In this document: in pieces, positions 1 to 8,800 of the stretch
Layout: each line of letters starts with the position of its first letter
Position numbering within the stretch: position 1 is the first letter of the stretch
Assembly (NCBI RefSeq): GCF_030348765.1
Contig: NZ_JAUCEU010000007.1
Location: 3,413,501-3,477,500, forward strand
Length of the DNA stretch: 64,000 nt
DNA from: Neobacillus sp. CF12
Lineage (GTDB): Bacteria > Bacillota > Bacilli > Bacillales > Cytobacillaceae
Direction of reading: 5' to 3'
The notes under the pieces: model-generated
Databases searched by the model: none
Seen by the model: only the letters and a program-made list of their open reading frames with translations
What the model was told of the DNA's origin: nothing
Program-made: the position numbers and the translations under genes

Positions 1-1
1 T

Positions 2-292
2 AGAAATAATAATGGTAATAATATGTTACCGTTTATTAATACCGATATCGATTCAAACAGTGATGTAAAATTAACTGAAGATCAATATGAGGTTTATGTG
101 AACGGGAATTTTGTTGGGCGCAAAACACTTAAAACCCAAGGTGAAGATCTATCAGATATTGACGACTTTTTACGAAATCAAGGATTCAGTGACTTTACCA
201 CTTCCGTTGATGGTGACCATTATTCGATTCACGTCGATCATCAAGACGATGACCTTTCAAATGCCCTGTCTGTCTATTTTAATAATCGATAA
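2..292 (+). CDS. C-terminal part of an acidic hypothetical protein (5' end outside window)
   Basis: The reading frame is already open at the window edge and begins with an Asn-rich run (RNNNGNN). The first Met, at position 23, has no ribosome binding site before it, so it is probably internal and the N-terminus lies outside the window. The visible 97 residues are rich in Asp and Asn, with alternating hydrophobic positions and no membrane segment or cysteine pair. The gene ends shortly before a hairpin at 312-343. I do not recognise the family and infer only a soluble acidic domain. It could also be a short complete protein starting at 23. Confidence 0.5.
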   Translation, partial: RNNNGNNMLPFINTDIDSNSDVKLTEDQYEVYVNGNFVGRKTLKTQGEDLSDIDDFLRNQGFSDFTTSVDGDHYSIHVDHQDDDLSNALSVYFNNR

Positions 293-311
293 ACATACCA
301 TTTCTAAAACT

Positions 312-343
312 AAGAGAGTCTTTCTTCATGAAAGACTCTCTTT
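312..343. terminator. Bidirectional rho-independent terminator
   Basis: AAGAGAGTCTTTC (312-324) pairs with GAAAGACTCTCTT (330-342) around a 5-base loop, with T-rich sequence after it on the plus strand. It sits between the 3' end of the partial gene and the 3' end of the first MpsC-like gene, so it can serve both. Confidence 0.75.
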
Positions 344-368
344 CTCTAATTAGTGGATGGGTGCTTTC

Positions 369-1049
369 CTAGGAATGTAGAATAAAAGCCATATACGATT
401 TATCCTCTTTAAAGTTCCAGTCAATAAAAATATCCTTGACTTGAGTATGAAAAATATCTTCAAACCTGCCATATCGATGAAAGTAACTTTTCTCCAATTC
501 ATCTTTAGTGAACTTAAGTTCGTTTTCAAATCCTTTATCAATTAACGCTTTTTCTATTTGAACAAGAATGCCTCTTCTTTCAATAAGGAAGATGGCAGGC
601 GAAATCTGACAGGTATTGATTTCATCCGGTACTTTTTCAACTAGTAAGCTGATCCTCCCTACTTCCAACTCTAATCTTTGGAAATCAATATCGGTTTTAA
701 TTTTCTGACCTGCTTCTGTATCTAAAACAAAAATAAAGATGCCTGAGTTATTTGGAAAATTCCAATCATGGTAGTATTCTTCCACTTCAACATCAAATGT
801 TATTTGTATAACTCCTTTTATTTCATCCAGCAGGTGATTAATAATGACGTTTCTTGCATGATCGACGTACTTGTTCTGGCCACGCTGTAACAAAATATCC
901 TCCATAGGGGATAAAAATCCACCTATATAGGTGACAAGATAATTTTGAGATACTGTAGTATGACAGCTTCGAGGGCCCCTGCCAAATTTTTTTCTTAACA
1001 ATTTGCTTATGTAGCTGCTAATATACTCTTCCTTTTTTAAATCAATCAT
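369..1049 (-). CDS. MpsC/DUF2294-like protein, copy 1
   Basis: The 226-residue soluble protein opens with the family signature: a helical stretch, then KKFGRGP (residues 21-27), then a hydrophobic strand and a G-x-LSPxE-type motif. A second related module occupies the C-terminal half and ends in a Trp-rich strand (DWNFKEDKSY). DUF2294 is the family of MpsC, a companion of a cation/bicarbonate-translocating system in staphylococci, but the membrane partners MpsA/MpsB are not here, so a transport role is not supported. It starts at ATG with AAGGAG upstream. The next gene upstream (1128-1826) is a clear paralogue, 78 bp or more away. Confidence 0.7.
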   Translation of the reverse strand: MIDLKKEEYISSYISKLLRKKFGRGPRSCHTTVSQNYLVTYIGGFLSPMEDILLQRGQNKYVDHARNVIINHLLDEIKGVIQITFDVEVEEYYHDWNFPNNSGIFIFVLDTEAGQKIKTDIDFQRLELEVGRISLLVEKVPDEINTCQISPAIFLIERRGILVQIEKALIDKGFENELKFTKDELEKSYFHRYGRFEDIFHTQVKDIFIDWNFKEDKSYMAFILHS

Positions 1050-1127
1050 TAAGCTTAACTCCTTCGTTTCCTAAATTGGAAGTGGCTGTTATATCCAATT
1101 AGTATGTACGAAAGCATGCTTTTTAAA

Positions 1128-1826
1128 TTAATTCATTGTATATAATTTATTAAAGATAAAAACAAGATAATTTCTATTGTTTTTATAATCCCACATCATA
1201 AACATATCCTCAATCAACCTGTTAAAGAGGACTTCAAATTGTCCTTTATTTTCCCAATATCCTTTTTTGATTTCCAAAGATTGATGGAGCAATAATTCTA
1301 CATTCCCTTTTTCATAAACTAATTTTTCAAGTGGTAATAGCACTTCTCTTGATTCAATTGCACAAATATTTTGTGTGAACTTTACAACTTTTAAGAAAGC
1401 AGGTTTTTTATAGTAACTAGACCCAACATTCTCAATTAAGATAATCAGATTCTTTTCAAGACTGCTGTCTATATTCTCCTCATGGTCCGATTGAGTATGA
1501 TCTAACAGAAGAATTCCTGTGTTTTTATCATAATTCCAGTCATGATAGAAATATTCAAAGGATATCCCCAAGACCTTTGACACTTCCGGTAAGTATTCCT
1601 CCGTTACTGTATGGATAATGGAAGAACGAAAATTCACAGCCAATTCTAACTTGTCCTGTTTAAGTAATACTTCTTCAGCCGGGGTAATAAAATTTCGCAT
1701 ATACACGTAAAATCTATTACCTTTTAAGAATACATTACAGGTTTCTGGACCTTTTCCAAACCTGCGTTTGAGCAATTTACTAAAAGTACTGCTAAGATAC
1801 ACCAAACTTTCTTGATTTGATTTAAT
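1128..1826 (-). CDS. MpsC/DUF2294-like protein, copy 2, probable ATT start
   Basis: This paralogue of the 369-1049 gene has the same layout: YLSSTFSKLLKRRFGKGP near the N-terminus, a DWNY motif mid-protein (HDWNYDKNTG), and a C-terminal DYKNNRNYLVF strand. The first conventional starts are TTG at 1805 and GTG at 1802, but both lie about 30 bases from the strong AAGGAG at 1835-1840. An in-frame ATT at 1824-1826 sits 8 bases from that site and gives an N-terminus the same length as copy 1, so I place the start there. If ATT is not used, the gene begins at 1805. Its function is unknown; the tandem arrangement beside an orphan PAS kinase suggests a signalling or sensory module. Confidence 0.68.
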   Translation of the reverse strand: MKSNQESLVYLSSTFSKLLKRRFGKGPETCNVFLKGNRFYVYMRNFITPAEEVLLKQDKLELAVNFRSSIIHTVTEEYLPEVSKVLGISFEYFYHDWNYDKNTGILLLDHTQSDHEENIDSSLEKNLIILIENVGSSYYKKPAFLKVVKFTQNICAIESREVLLPLEKLVYEKGNVELLLHQSLEIKKGYWENKGQFEVLFNRLIEDMFMMWDYKNNRNYLVFIFNKLYTMN

Positions 1827-1844
1827 ATTTATCTCTCCTTCCCA

Positions 1845-1880
1845 AATAAAAATGGCCTAACTTCAATAAGAAGTTAGGCC
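1845..1880 (-). terminator. Terminator of the kinase transcript or leader attenuator of copy 2
   Basis: GGCCTAACTTC (1854-1864) and GAAGTTAGGCC (1870-1880) form a perfect 11-bp stem with a 5-base loop. On the minus strand it is followed by ATTTTTATTT. It lies downstream of the kinase gene but only about 15 bases before the ribosome binding site of the MpsC-like gene, so read-through versus termination could also set that gene's expression. Confidence 0.7.
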
Positions 1881-2029
1881 ACGGTTCAGACGACTATTTT
1901 AATAGTTTCTTCCATTTACCACACAGTTTATGAATATTGTTTTTTATGTAAAAAAAGACTGCTTAAACTAATGACAGCAAGACATTAGACTTAGTCATCG
2001 TACCATAGTTTACTCTATCTCGCAATGAA

Positions 2030-3103
2030 TTAAGAAGTGATTGGTAATTTCACTTCAATACAGGTCCCTTCTGTATTGCTTATTATATTAAGTTTCCCCT
2101 TATGTTCCTCGATGATTTCATTACTTATAAGCATCCCAAGCCCTGTTCCATATTCCTTCGTTGTAAAAAATGGCTCATTTATCCGTCTTAAAATCTCCGG
2201 GGGAATTCCACTGCCATGATCAATAATTCTAATATGAACACTTTCATTTAAGTGAATTCCTTCAACGATTAGCTTTCCCCCATCCTTCATCGCTTCTATC
2301 GCATTTTTAATATAGTTTATAAAAACTTGTTTCATTTGATTCTCGTCCCCAATAATCGATACCTCTAGAGCTTGGAAGTTTTTTATTACTTCAATATTTT
2401 TTAAAAGCGTCTGCGACTCCATCAACGTTAGGACTTTGTCTAACAGCAAACGTATATCCAATTTTTTGTAATTTATTTTGGTTGGCTTTGCAAGTACCAT
2501 TAGTTCTTTTAGAATCGATTCAACTCGGTTGATCTCTGATTCTACGATTCTAAAATACGTCTTTTCTCCCTGATGCTCACCCATTATTAACTGCAGGAAT
2601 CCCTTTATCGCGGTAATGGGATTACGAATTTCATGCGCAATCCCAGCTGCCAATTGACCTGCCGCTGCTTGTTTTTCCGACAGTAATTGTCTTTCTCTCT
2701 TAATCATTGTTATATCTTTTAATACTACGTAATTCCCTACCACTTCATTATTAAAAAGGATTGGAAAAGTAGTTACATTTACATCAATCGGATTACCAGG
2801 TCTAAGAGTGATTTTAGAATCAAAATTCACAAGTTGTTCCCGTTGTTTTTCATTAAAAAAAGCTAGCGTGTCACTTAAAGCAGAAGAGATAAAGATATCA
2901 CTCAAATTCATATTCTTTAAATCGTTTTTAGAGTATTGCAAAAGTTCTTCGCAAACATTGTTCACATACACTAATTGACCAGACATGTTTACTATAAAGA
3001 ATGGATCAGTGTTTTTTGAAAGTACTGAGAAATCTTTATCTACATTCACATCGACATATATTTCAAGTAAAAAGTTCAATCGTTTCATTTCATCTTTATT
3101 CAT
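2030..3103 (-). CDS. Soluble PAS-domain sensor histidine kinase (sporulation-kinase type)
   Basis: The 357-residue protein has no membrane segment. A PAS domain covers about residues 25-135 (DPFFIVNMSGQLVYVNN). A HisKA domain follows with the H-box AGIAHEIRNPITAIKGF (phospho-accepting His near 158). The catalytic ATPase domain shows the N-box NYIKNAIEAM, the G1 box DHGSGIPPEI and the G2 box GTGLGM. This architecture matches the Bacillus phosphorelay kinases of the KinA/KinE group, which phosphorylate Spo0F. No response regulator is adjacent, so it is an orphan kinase. A strong hairpin (3142-3184) separates it from the TetR gene upstream, so it is probably its own transcription unit. The signal sensed cannot be read from sequence. 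Confidence 0.9.
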   Translation of the reverse strand: MNKDEMKRLNFLLEIYVDVNVDKDFSVLSKNTDPFFIVNMSGQLVYVNNVCEELLQYSKNDLKNMNLSDIFISSALSDTLAFFNEKQREQLVNFDSKITLRPGNPIDVNVTTFPILFNNEVVGNYVVLKDITMIKRERQLLSEKQAAAGQLAAGIAHEIRNPITAIKGFLQLIMGEHQGEKTYFRIVESEINRVESILKELMVLAKPTKINYKKLDIRLLLDKVLTLMESQTLLKNIEVIKNFQALEVSIIGDENQMKQVFINYIKNAIEAMKDGGKLIVEGIHLNESVHIRIIDHGSGIPPEILRRINEPFFTTKEYGTGLGMLISNEIIEEHKGKLNIISNTEGTCIEVKLPITS

Positions 3104-3141
3104 TTAACTACCTTCCCTCCCAATTTCAACTATAATAAAAA

Positions 3142-3184
3142 AAGCCAAAATAAGCGTAGATAACCCTACGTCTTATTTTGGCTT
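3142..3184 (-). terminator. Long hairpin terminator upstream of the kinase gene
   Basis: A near-perfect stem joins AAGCCAAAATAAG with CTTATTTTGGCTT and has an inner CGTAG/CTACG stem. On the minus strand it ends in a T run (TTTTTTTATTATAG). It isolates the kinase gene from transcription coming from the TetR gene. Confidence 0.75.
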
Positions 3185-3382
3185 AAAATCTAGCATCTAC
3201 ATATCTAGAAAATCATTACCGAGTAATAATAAAAGAATCTCAAAATTGAAAAAGAATTGTAATTAGTAGAATAGAGCATGTGTCCCTATATCCATCTTAA
3301 ATAATAAACTATTTTGAGCAAATTTTCAAATAATAATGATTATTCATCTGTATCAAGCTCTCAGAAACTAGTGATATTGAAT

Positions 3383-3412
3383 AAGAGCCCATTTGTTTAT
3401 AAATGAACTCTT
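3383..3412 (-). terminator. Terminator of the TetR gene
   Basis: AAGAG-CCATTT and AAATG-CTCTT form an imperfect stem about 25 bases after the TetR stop codon. The rest of the 333-bp gap to the kinase gene (3104-3436) is AT-rich and holds no convincing gene. Confidence 0.55.
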
Positions 3413-3436
3413 TTATGATTATTGATTTAAAGTACT

Positions 3437-4270
3437 TTAACTTTCATATAAAAAGTAGTTGCGTAGTAAATAAGAAACCCATTTTGTCTGTGGATGATTT
3501 CGGATATTTTCTATTAATCCCTTCACAATCGCTCTTGGTAGAGTTGGTTCTAGTAACTCCTTTTTCAAGAGCATTAAGGATTCATGCTCAATCGATTCTT
3601 CTATTTCTACTTTTTGAATCATTTCTAGAAGTTGTTCCCTCGTTAACTCTTCGCCCGGTATTTCGCCTAACATCTGGATAAGATCTTTTGTAATAAAAGG
3701 GACAGTGGAATTTCTCGCAACTAGATTTGTTTTTTCCACTAACGATTGTGACAGCAATTTCAAATCTAACGGCACGTTATAGAATAAAAACAACTGTGAA
3801 TACATACTCATAAAGCCTTTAATACAAAAAACCAAATCATATTTTGTATCTCTTACCACATGTTCGTCATACAGTCGTTCCACCATTGATAAAATAGTCT
3901 TCTCCATTAATCTGTCGTAGTATCGCATTTTTAATATGAAGGATTCATCAAAAGATCGCGATTGCTCCTTGATAAGAATTCTCCCAAAATCTGAATGCTT
4001 TTGAAAAGAGTCAAAGATCGCATAATAAAATTCATATAGAAGATCTTGATCACTGTTAACATTTCTGACTAGGTAGTCAATATCCGAGGTAATCTGAATC
4101 ATAAAGTGATCAATTATCTCGATAATTAATTCATCTTTTGACTTAAAAGATAGATAAAAAGCACCTTTAGAAATGCCGCAATGTTCTGTTATTTGCTGGA
4201 CAGATGTAGCTTCAAAACCCTGTTTAGCAAAGAGCTCTATCGCCTTTTCCATTATTAATTGTTTTTTCAT
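3437..4270 (-). CDS. yerO: TetR-family repressor, YerO-like
   Basis: The N-terminal helix-turn-helix domain is typical of TetR: IMEKAIELFAKQGFEATSVQQI, then CGISKGAFYLSFKSKDEL (about residues 6-52). A long all-helical ligand and dimer domain follows, to 277 residues, which is longer than the usual 190-220. It is divergent from the RND pump gene across a 100-bp gap, the same pairing as yerO and swrC (yerP) in B. subtilis. A TGAC-N6-GTCA dyad lies inside the pump promoter spacer, so I infer that this protein represses the pump and is relieved by an amphiphilic ligand. The gene symbol rests on neighbourhood and family, not on an alignment. Confidence 0.8.
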   Translation of the reverse strand: MKKQLIMEKAIELFAKQGFEATSVQQITEHCGISKGAFYLSFKSKDELIIEIIDHFMIQITSDIDYLVRNVNSDQDLLYEFYYAIFDSFQKHSDFGRILIKEQSRSFDESFILKMRYYDRLMEKTILSMVERLYDEHVVRDTKYDLVFCIKGFMSMYSQLFLFYNVPLDLKLLSQSLVEKTNLVARNSTVPFITKDLIQMLGEIPGEELTREQLLEMIQKVEIEESIEHESLMLLKKELLEPTLPRAIVKGLIENIRNHPQTKWVSYLLRNYFLYES

Positions 4271-4299
4271 CGTTCATTCTTCACTCCTAGGTTCAATCA

Positions 4300-4328
4300 T
4301 TGACAGATGACCGGTTAGTCAGTATTAT
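4300..4328 (+). promoter_or_regulatory. swrC promoter with a TetR-type operator in its spacer
   Basis: TTGACA (4300-4305) and TATTAT (4323-4328) are separated by 17 bp, a near-consensus SigA promoter facing the pump gene. The spacer contains TGACCGGTTAGTCA (4308-4321), in which TGAC and GTCA are inverted half sites six bases apart. A bound dimer would block RNA polymerase directly. Confidence 0.7.
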
Positions 4329-4370
4329 AAGTAAATGGGTTAGATAAGTCAAATAAGGGTAGGTGTAAGT

Positions 4371-7300
4371 GTGAAAGGTTTAGTCAACTTTGTTCTAGGA
4401 AATAAACTAGCAGTATGGTTACTTACAATCATTATTACGGTATCTGGTATTTATTCAGGTACAAAAATGAATATGGAGACGATTCCCGATATCTCAATTC
4501 CATACTTAATGGTAATGGACGTATATCCTGGCGCAACTCCAGAGCAAGTGATGGAAGATGTCTCCAAACCTTTAGAGAAAGCGATAGAAAACCTAAAAGG
4601 TGTAAAATCGGTTTATTCCAATTCAAATGCTAACATGTCAAGTATTCAAGTGGAATATGAATACGGTGAAGATATGGACGAAGCAAACCGAGCTTTAAAA
4701 TCCGCGCTAGAGGCAGTGAAGCTGCCAGAAAATGCACAAGAACCAATTATTACTGCAATTAGCATGAACATGATGCCCGTTGCGGCACTTAGTATCAGTA
4801 GTACAACAGAGGATATTGTTGAATTAACGTCAACCGTTGAGGATACTATCCTTCCAAAAATCGAGAAACTTGATGGTGTTGCTTCTGCGACCATTACAGG
4901 TCAACATATTGAAGAAGTTCAGCTTACGTATAACGAAGCAAAAATGGCTGAATATGGGTTAAAAGAAGATACTGTTAAGCAAATGATCCAAGCAAGTGAC
5001 CTAGCGGTTTCATTAGGCCTTTACGAATTTGAAGCAGGCGAACAAGCTGTAGCAATAGACGGAAAGTTCATGACCGCTGATGAATTAAAGGAAATGCTGA
5101 TTCCTGTAACTCCATCAGCAGCACAACCTTCACCATTTGTGAAGCTTAGCGACATCGCTGAAATTGAAGTCGTTGGTAAAGTACAATCGATTTCACGTAC
5201 GAATGGTGAAAATGCGATTGCGATTCAAATTGTTAAAGGTCAAGAAGCAAACACAGTGGATGTTGTAAACAGTGTAAAGGATTTAATCAAGGAACAAAAG
5301 GAAAAAATTGATGGTCTTGTCATTGATTTATCACTCGACCAAGGTGCTCCAATTGAAAAGTCAGTTTCAACGATGGTTGAAAAGGCATTATTCGGTGGTT
5401 TAATCGCCGTATTAATTATCCTTTTATTCCTGCGTGATTTTAAATCAACCATTATTTCGATCGTATCTATTCCGGTTTCCATTTTCATGGCATTCCTGCT
5501 GCTCAACTGGATGGAAATTACTCTAAATATCATGACGCTTGGTGCCGTTACGGTTGCCATCGGTCGTGTAATCGATGACTCGATTGTAGTTGTTGAAAAT
5601 ATTTATCGACGCCTTCATTTAAAGGAAGAAAAATTATCAGGTCGTGCGCTTGTACGTGAAGCGACAATTGAAATGTTCAAACCAATCCTGTCATCAACTT
5701 TAGTAACGGTTGCTGTATTTGCACCGCTTATCTTTGTTGGCGGAATGGTCGGCGAGTTATTCATGCCGTTCGCATTAACGATGACATTTGCTCTTGGCGC
5801 TTCGTTAATCGTTGCGATTACAATTGTTCCTGCGCTATCTCACTTCTTATTTAAGAAAAAATTATATGGTGAGAAGATAGCAAGCAGCCATAAAGAAGTT
5901 GGTAAATTAGCGAACTGGTACAAAGGTGTCCTTGGCTGGACACTAAACCATAAAGTTATTACTTCGGTTATTGCGGTTGTTTTATTAGCAGGGAGTTTGG
6001 CGTTAACACCACTAATCGGTTTTAGTTTCATGGGTAGTGAAGAAGAAAAGGTTATGTACTTAACATACACACCTAAGGCTGGCGAATTGAAAGATGAAAC
6101 ATTAGCGAACGTAGCAGCCGTAGAAGAAGAAATGTTAAAACGTGATGATATCGATATTGTCCAGATCTCTGTAACGGAGAGTGGAGATCCGATGGCCGCG
6201 ATGATGGGCGGCGGCGGCGATGGTGCATTGATGTACCTAATTTTCGACCCAGAAATGGATAACTTCCCAGAAGCCCGTGAAGAAGTTGAAGAGTATGTGT
6301 TCAATATTGGTCAAACAGGCGAATGGAAGAGCCAAAACTTCACTTCTATGTCGATGTCAACAAATGAAGTTAGTTACACTTTCTATAGCGAAGATTTAGA
6401 TAAACTAAATGAAGCAGTAAAAATGGTCGAAGGCGTTCTTAGCAAAAATGATGGCTTAGAAGATGTTTCTTCAAGTGCTGAGGAAGCATACGTTGAATAT
6501 ACATTCAAAGTAGAACAAGATGAATTGCTGCAGTATGGTTTGACAACTGGGCAAATCGTTATGATGTTAAACCCAATGAAGACTCAAGATGTATTAACAA
6601 CGGTTGAAAAGGACGGTAACGAATTAGAAGTAATCGTTCAGCAGGAACAAGCTGCGCAGCCAAAATCCATTGACGATATTTTAGCAACTCAAGTACCGAC
6701 AGCACTTGGTACGACAATGCCTCTTTCTGAACTAGTAACAGTTGAAAAAGGTACTACACTGAACACACTTGCACGCAGCAAAGGTGAATACTATGCAACG
6801 GTTTCAGGAAAGATCCTTGATGAAGATATTTCAAAAGCAACAGCTGAAGTAGATAAGGAAATTGATAAATTAGATTTACCTAAAGGTGTTACCATCGGCG
6901 TTGCTGGTGTTCAGGCAGATATGACGGAGACATTCACACAGCTAGGTATGGCGATGCTAGCAGCGATTGCAATTGTGTACTTTATCCTTGTCGTAACCTT
7001 CCGTGAAGGTGTTGCACCATTTGCTATTCTCTTCTCATTACCATTTGCAGTAATTGGTTCTTTTGTTGGTTTATTAATCGCAGGTGAAACCATTTCTGTA
7101 TCTGTCATGATGGGATTATTGATGTTAATTGGTATTGTTGTAACGAATGCGATTGTACTTGTTGACCGGATTATTCATATGGAACGTGATGGTATGACGA
7201 TGCGTGAAGCAGTACTAGAAGCTGGCGCAACACGTCTACGTCCAATCTTGATGACAGCTATTGCAACGATCGGTGCGTTAATTCCACTTGCAATCGGTCA

Positions 7301-7454
7301 AGGCGGCGGCGGTTTGATCTCGAAAGGTCTTGGCATTACTGTAATCGGCGGTTTAACAAGTTCAACACTATTAACGTTAATTGTTGTCCCAATCGTTTAT
7401 GAAGTATTATCTAAGATGTTCAAGAAAAATCGTAAAGATATTATAGAAGACTAA
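4371..7454 (+). CDS. swrC: RND-family multidrug/surfactin exporter, SwrC-like
   Basis: The 1027-residue pump has the internal duplication of RND transporters: a membrane segment at the extreme N-terminus, a large extracytoplasmic loop, a block of six membrane helices around residues 335-500, and the same again in the second half (about 530-1015). The TM4 motif GRVIDDSIVVVENIYR, with its paired Asp residues for proton relay, is intact. SwrC (YerP) of B. subtilis has similar length and exports surfactin; the neighbouring TetR gene supports this assignment. The GTG start follows an AGGGTAGGTG site. A Met/Gly-rich patch (MAAMMGGGGDG, about residue 610) lies in the second loop. No membrane-fusion or outer-membrane partner is present, as expected in a Gram-positive. 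Confidence 0.88.
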   Translation: MKGLVNFVLGNKLAVWLLTIIITVSGIYSGTKMNMETIPDISIPYLMVMDVYPGATPEQVMEDVSKPLEKAIENLKGVKSVYSNSNANMSSIQVEYEYGEDMDEANRALKSALEAVKLPENAQEPIITAISMNMMPVAALSISSTTEDIVELTSTVEDTILPKIEKLDGVASATITGQHIEEVQLTYNEAKMAEYGLKEDTVKQMIQASDLAVSLGLYEFEAGEQAVAIDGKFMTADELKEMLIPVTPSAAQPSPFVKLSDIAEIEVVGKVQSISRTNGENAIAIQIVKGQEANTVDVVNSVKDLIKEQKEKIDGLVIDLSLDQGAPIEKSVSTMVEKALFGGLIAVLIILLFLRDFKSTIISIVSIPVSIFMAFLLLNWMEITLNIMTLGAVTVAIGRVIDDSIVVVENIYRRLHLKEEKLSGRALVREATIEMFKPILSSTLVTVAVFAPLIFVGGMVGELFMPFALTMTFALGASLIVAITIVPALSHFLFKKKLYGEKIASSHKEVGKLANWYKGVLGWTLNHKVITSVIAVVLLAGSLALTPLIGFSFMGSEEEKVMYLTYTPKAGELKDETLANVAAVEEEMLKRDDIDIVQISVTESGDPMAAMMGGGGDGALMYLIFDPEMDNFPEAREEVEEYVFNIGQTGEWKSQNFTSMSMSTNEVSYTFYSEDLDKLNEAVKMVEGVLSKNDGLEDVSSSAEEAYVEYTFKVEQDELLQYGLTTGQIVMMLNPMKTQDVLTTVEKDGNELEVIVQQEQAAQPKSIDDILATQVPTALGTTMPLSELVTVEKGTTLNTLARSKGEYYATVSGKILDEDISKATAEVDKEIDKLDLPKGVTIGVAGVQADMTETFTQLGMAMLAAIAIVYFILVVTFREGVAPFAILFSLPFAVIGSFVGLLIAGETISVSVMMGLLMLIGIVVTNAIVLVDRIIHMERDGMTMREAVLEAGATRLRPILMTAIATIGALIPLAIGQGGGGLISKGLGITVIGGLTSSTLLTLIVVPIVYEVLSKMFKKNRKDIIED

Positions 7455-7457
7455 TTT

Positions 7458-7500
7458 AAAAGCCCTGCTAGGTGACAATGTCACTAATGCAGGGCTTTTT
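7458..7500. terminator. Shared terminator between swrC and the nucleoside transporter gene
   Basis: AAAAGCCCTGC (7458-7468) pairs with GCAGGGCTTTT (7489-7499), with an inner GTGAC/GTCAC stem. T runs follow on both strands, and the two genes converge here. Confidence 0.85.
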
Positions 7501-7508
7501 ATTATTTA

Positions 7509-8702
7509 CTACCAAACAAACAATCCAACAATCATCGCACTTAACAGAGAAACAGTAATTCCACTGACAAGAAGCTTCCATACGTTCTTACCAATAATTG
7601 CTGAATTCCCCTCCCCTAGAACTGAATTAAACGTTCCATAAATCATACCCACCGTACTAAAATTCGCAAATGATGTTAAAAATGTCGTTGCAACCGCTAC
7701 CGTATGTGGTGACAAAATATCCAACTGATTTTTCAGATCCATCATGGCAACAAATTCATTCGTTGCTAATTTTATTCCCATTAGCTGAGCTACATAAAGA
7801 GCATCCTTTACTGGCAATCCAAGTAAAAAAGCAAATGGACTAAAGATATACGAGAAGATTTTTTGAATAGTTAGTCCACTGATTATTACCCCTAATATTC
7901 CATTAAGTGCAGCTGTTAACGCTACGTATCCAATAACCATCGCTAAAATTACGATTACCATATTCATACCCACTAACATACTGTTAGAAATGGTTGAGAA
8001 AAAATCCTTCTTCTCTGATTTTGGTGGTTCATAAATAATATCTTCCTCTTTCGGCACGGTGATTGGATTTAAGATGCTGACAACAATAAGAGCATTTAAA
8101 CAATTCAATGGAATGGCACTAAAAACATATGTGGCTGGAACCATTGATAAATACGCACCTATAATTGAGCCGCTGATACTGCTCATACTCATAATTCCAA
8201 AAGTAAGTAACCGATAATCCTTTAAAACAGACAGTTGATTACGAATGACAGCTAATGCTTCCGTGTTTCCTAAGAACATCATTTGAATGGAGAAAAAGCT
8301 TTCTAACTTGGGCATTTTTGAAACCTTAGAAATTAGCCAACCCACTTTATCAATAATCCACGTTAAAATACCAAAATAAGATAAAATATCAAAAAACGTC
8401 ACAATAAAGATAATTGGCAACAGAGCACTGAAGAAAAAGTCAATTGTCTCATTTGCCATGGCACTTGGAAACACAAAAGCTATCCCTTCACTTGCACAGG
8501 CAATTAACCAGGTGAAGAAAGCGGCAATTTGATTAATAAGCCAACTGCCTATGGTTGTTCCTAACATAAACCAAGTAATTAACAATTCAACTACAATAAG
8601 CGAGAAAATCGCTTTCCATTTAACTTCTTTCTTTTGGGGAGAACATAAAAATACAACCCCCATCACAACAAAAAAGCCTATAAGGTTAATTAAAAAATAC
8701 AT
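7509..8702 (-). CDS. NupC-type concentrative nucleoside transporter
   Basis: The 397-residue polytopic membrane protein has the CNT family layout: three N-terminal helices, the gate region with SALLPIIFIVTFFDILSYFG and FLGNTEALAVIRNQL, the segment SGSIIGAYLSMVP, and the C-terminal core with MGIKLATNEFVA. CNT proteins import nucleosides with a proton or sodium ion. It is monocistronic between the swrC terminator and the quinone oxidoreductase gene. No nucleosidase or deaminase gene is adjacent, so substrate specificity (pyrimidine or purine) is unresolved. The ATG start has a weak site. Confidence 0.88.
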   Translation of the reverse strand: MYFLINLIGFFVVMGVVFLCSPQKKEVKWKAIFSLIVVELLITWFMLGTTIGSWLINQIAAFFTWLIACASEGIAFVFPSAMANETIDFFFSALLPIIFIVTFFDILSYFGILTWIIDKVGWLISKVSKMPKLESFFSIQMMFLGNTEALAVIRNQLSVLKDYRLLTFGIMSMSSISGSIIGAYLSMVPATYVFSAIPLNCLNALIVVSILNPITVPKEEDIIYEPPKSEKKDFFSTISNSMLVGMNMVIVILAMVIGYVALTAALNGILGVIISGLTIQKIFSYIFSPFAFLLGLPVKDALYVAQLMGIKLATNEFVAMMDLKNQLDILSPHTVAVATTFLTSFANFSTVGMIYGTFNSVLGEGNSAIIGKNVWKLLVSGITVSLLSAMIVGLFVW

Positions 8703-8800
8703 ATAAGCAACTCCTAGTTGTTAATCAATATAAAAAGCCCTTTCTCTCATTATTACCAACAAAAGGGTAAAGAATGAAAAAAAGAGCTTCTCCAAAAATT

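Noticed and set aside
3333..3345. Fur-box-like AATAATGATTATT
   Set aside because: Too short and degenerate against the 19-bp consensus, and it lies between gene 3' and 5' regions with no iron gene nearby.
8738..8766. CCCTTT ... AAAGGG arms between the oxidoreductase and nucleoside transporter genes
   Set aside because: Six-base arms with a long loop and no clear T run; too weak to call a terminator.
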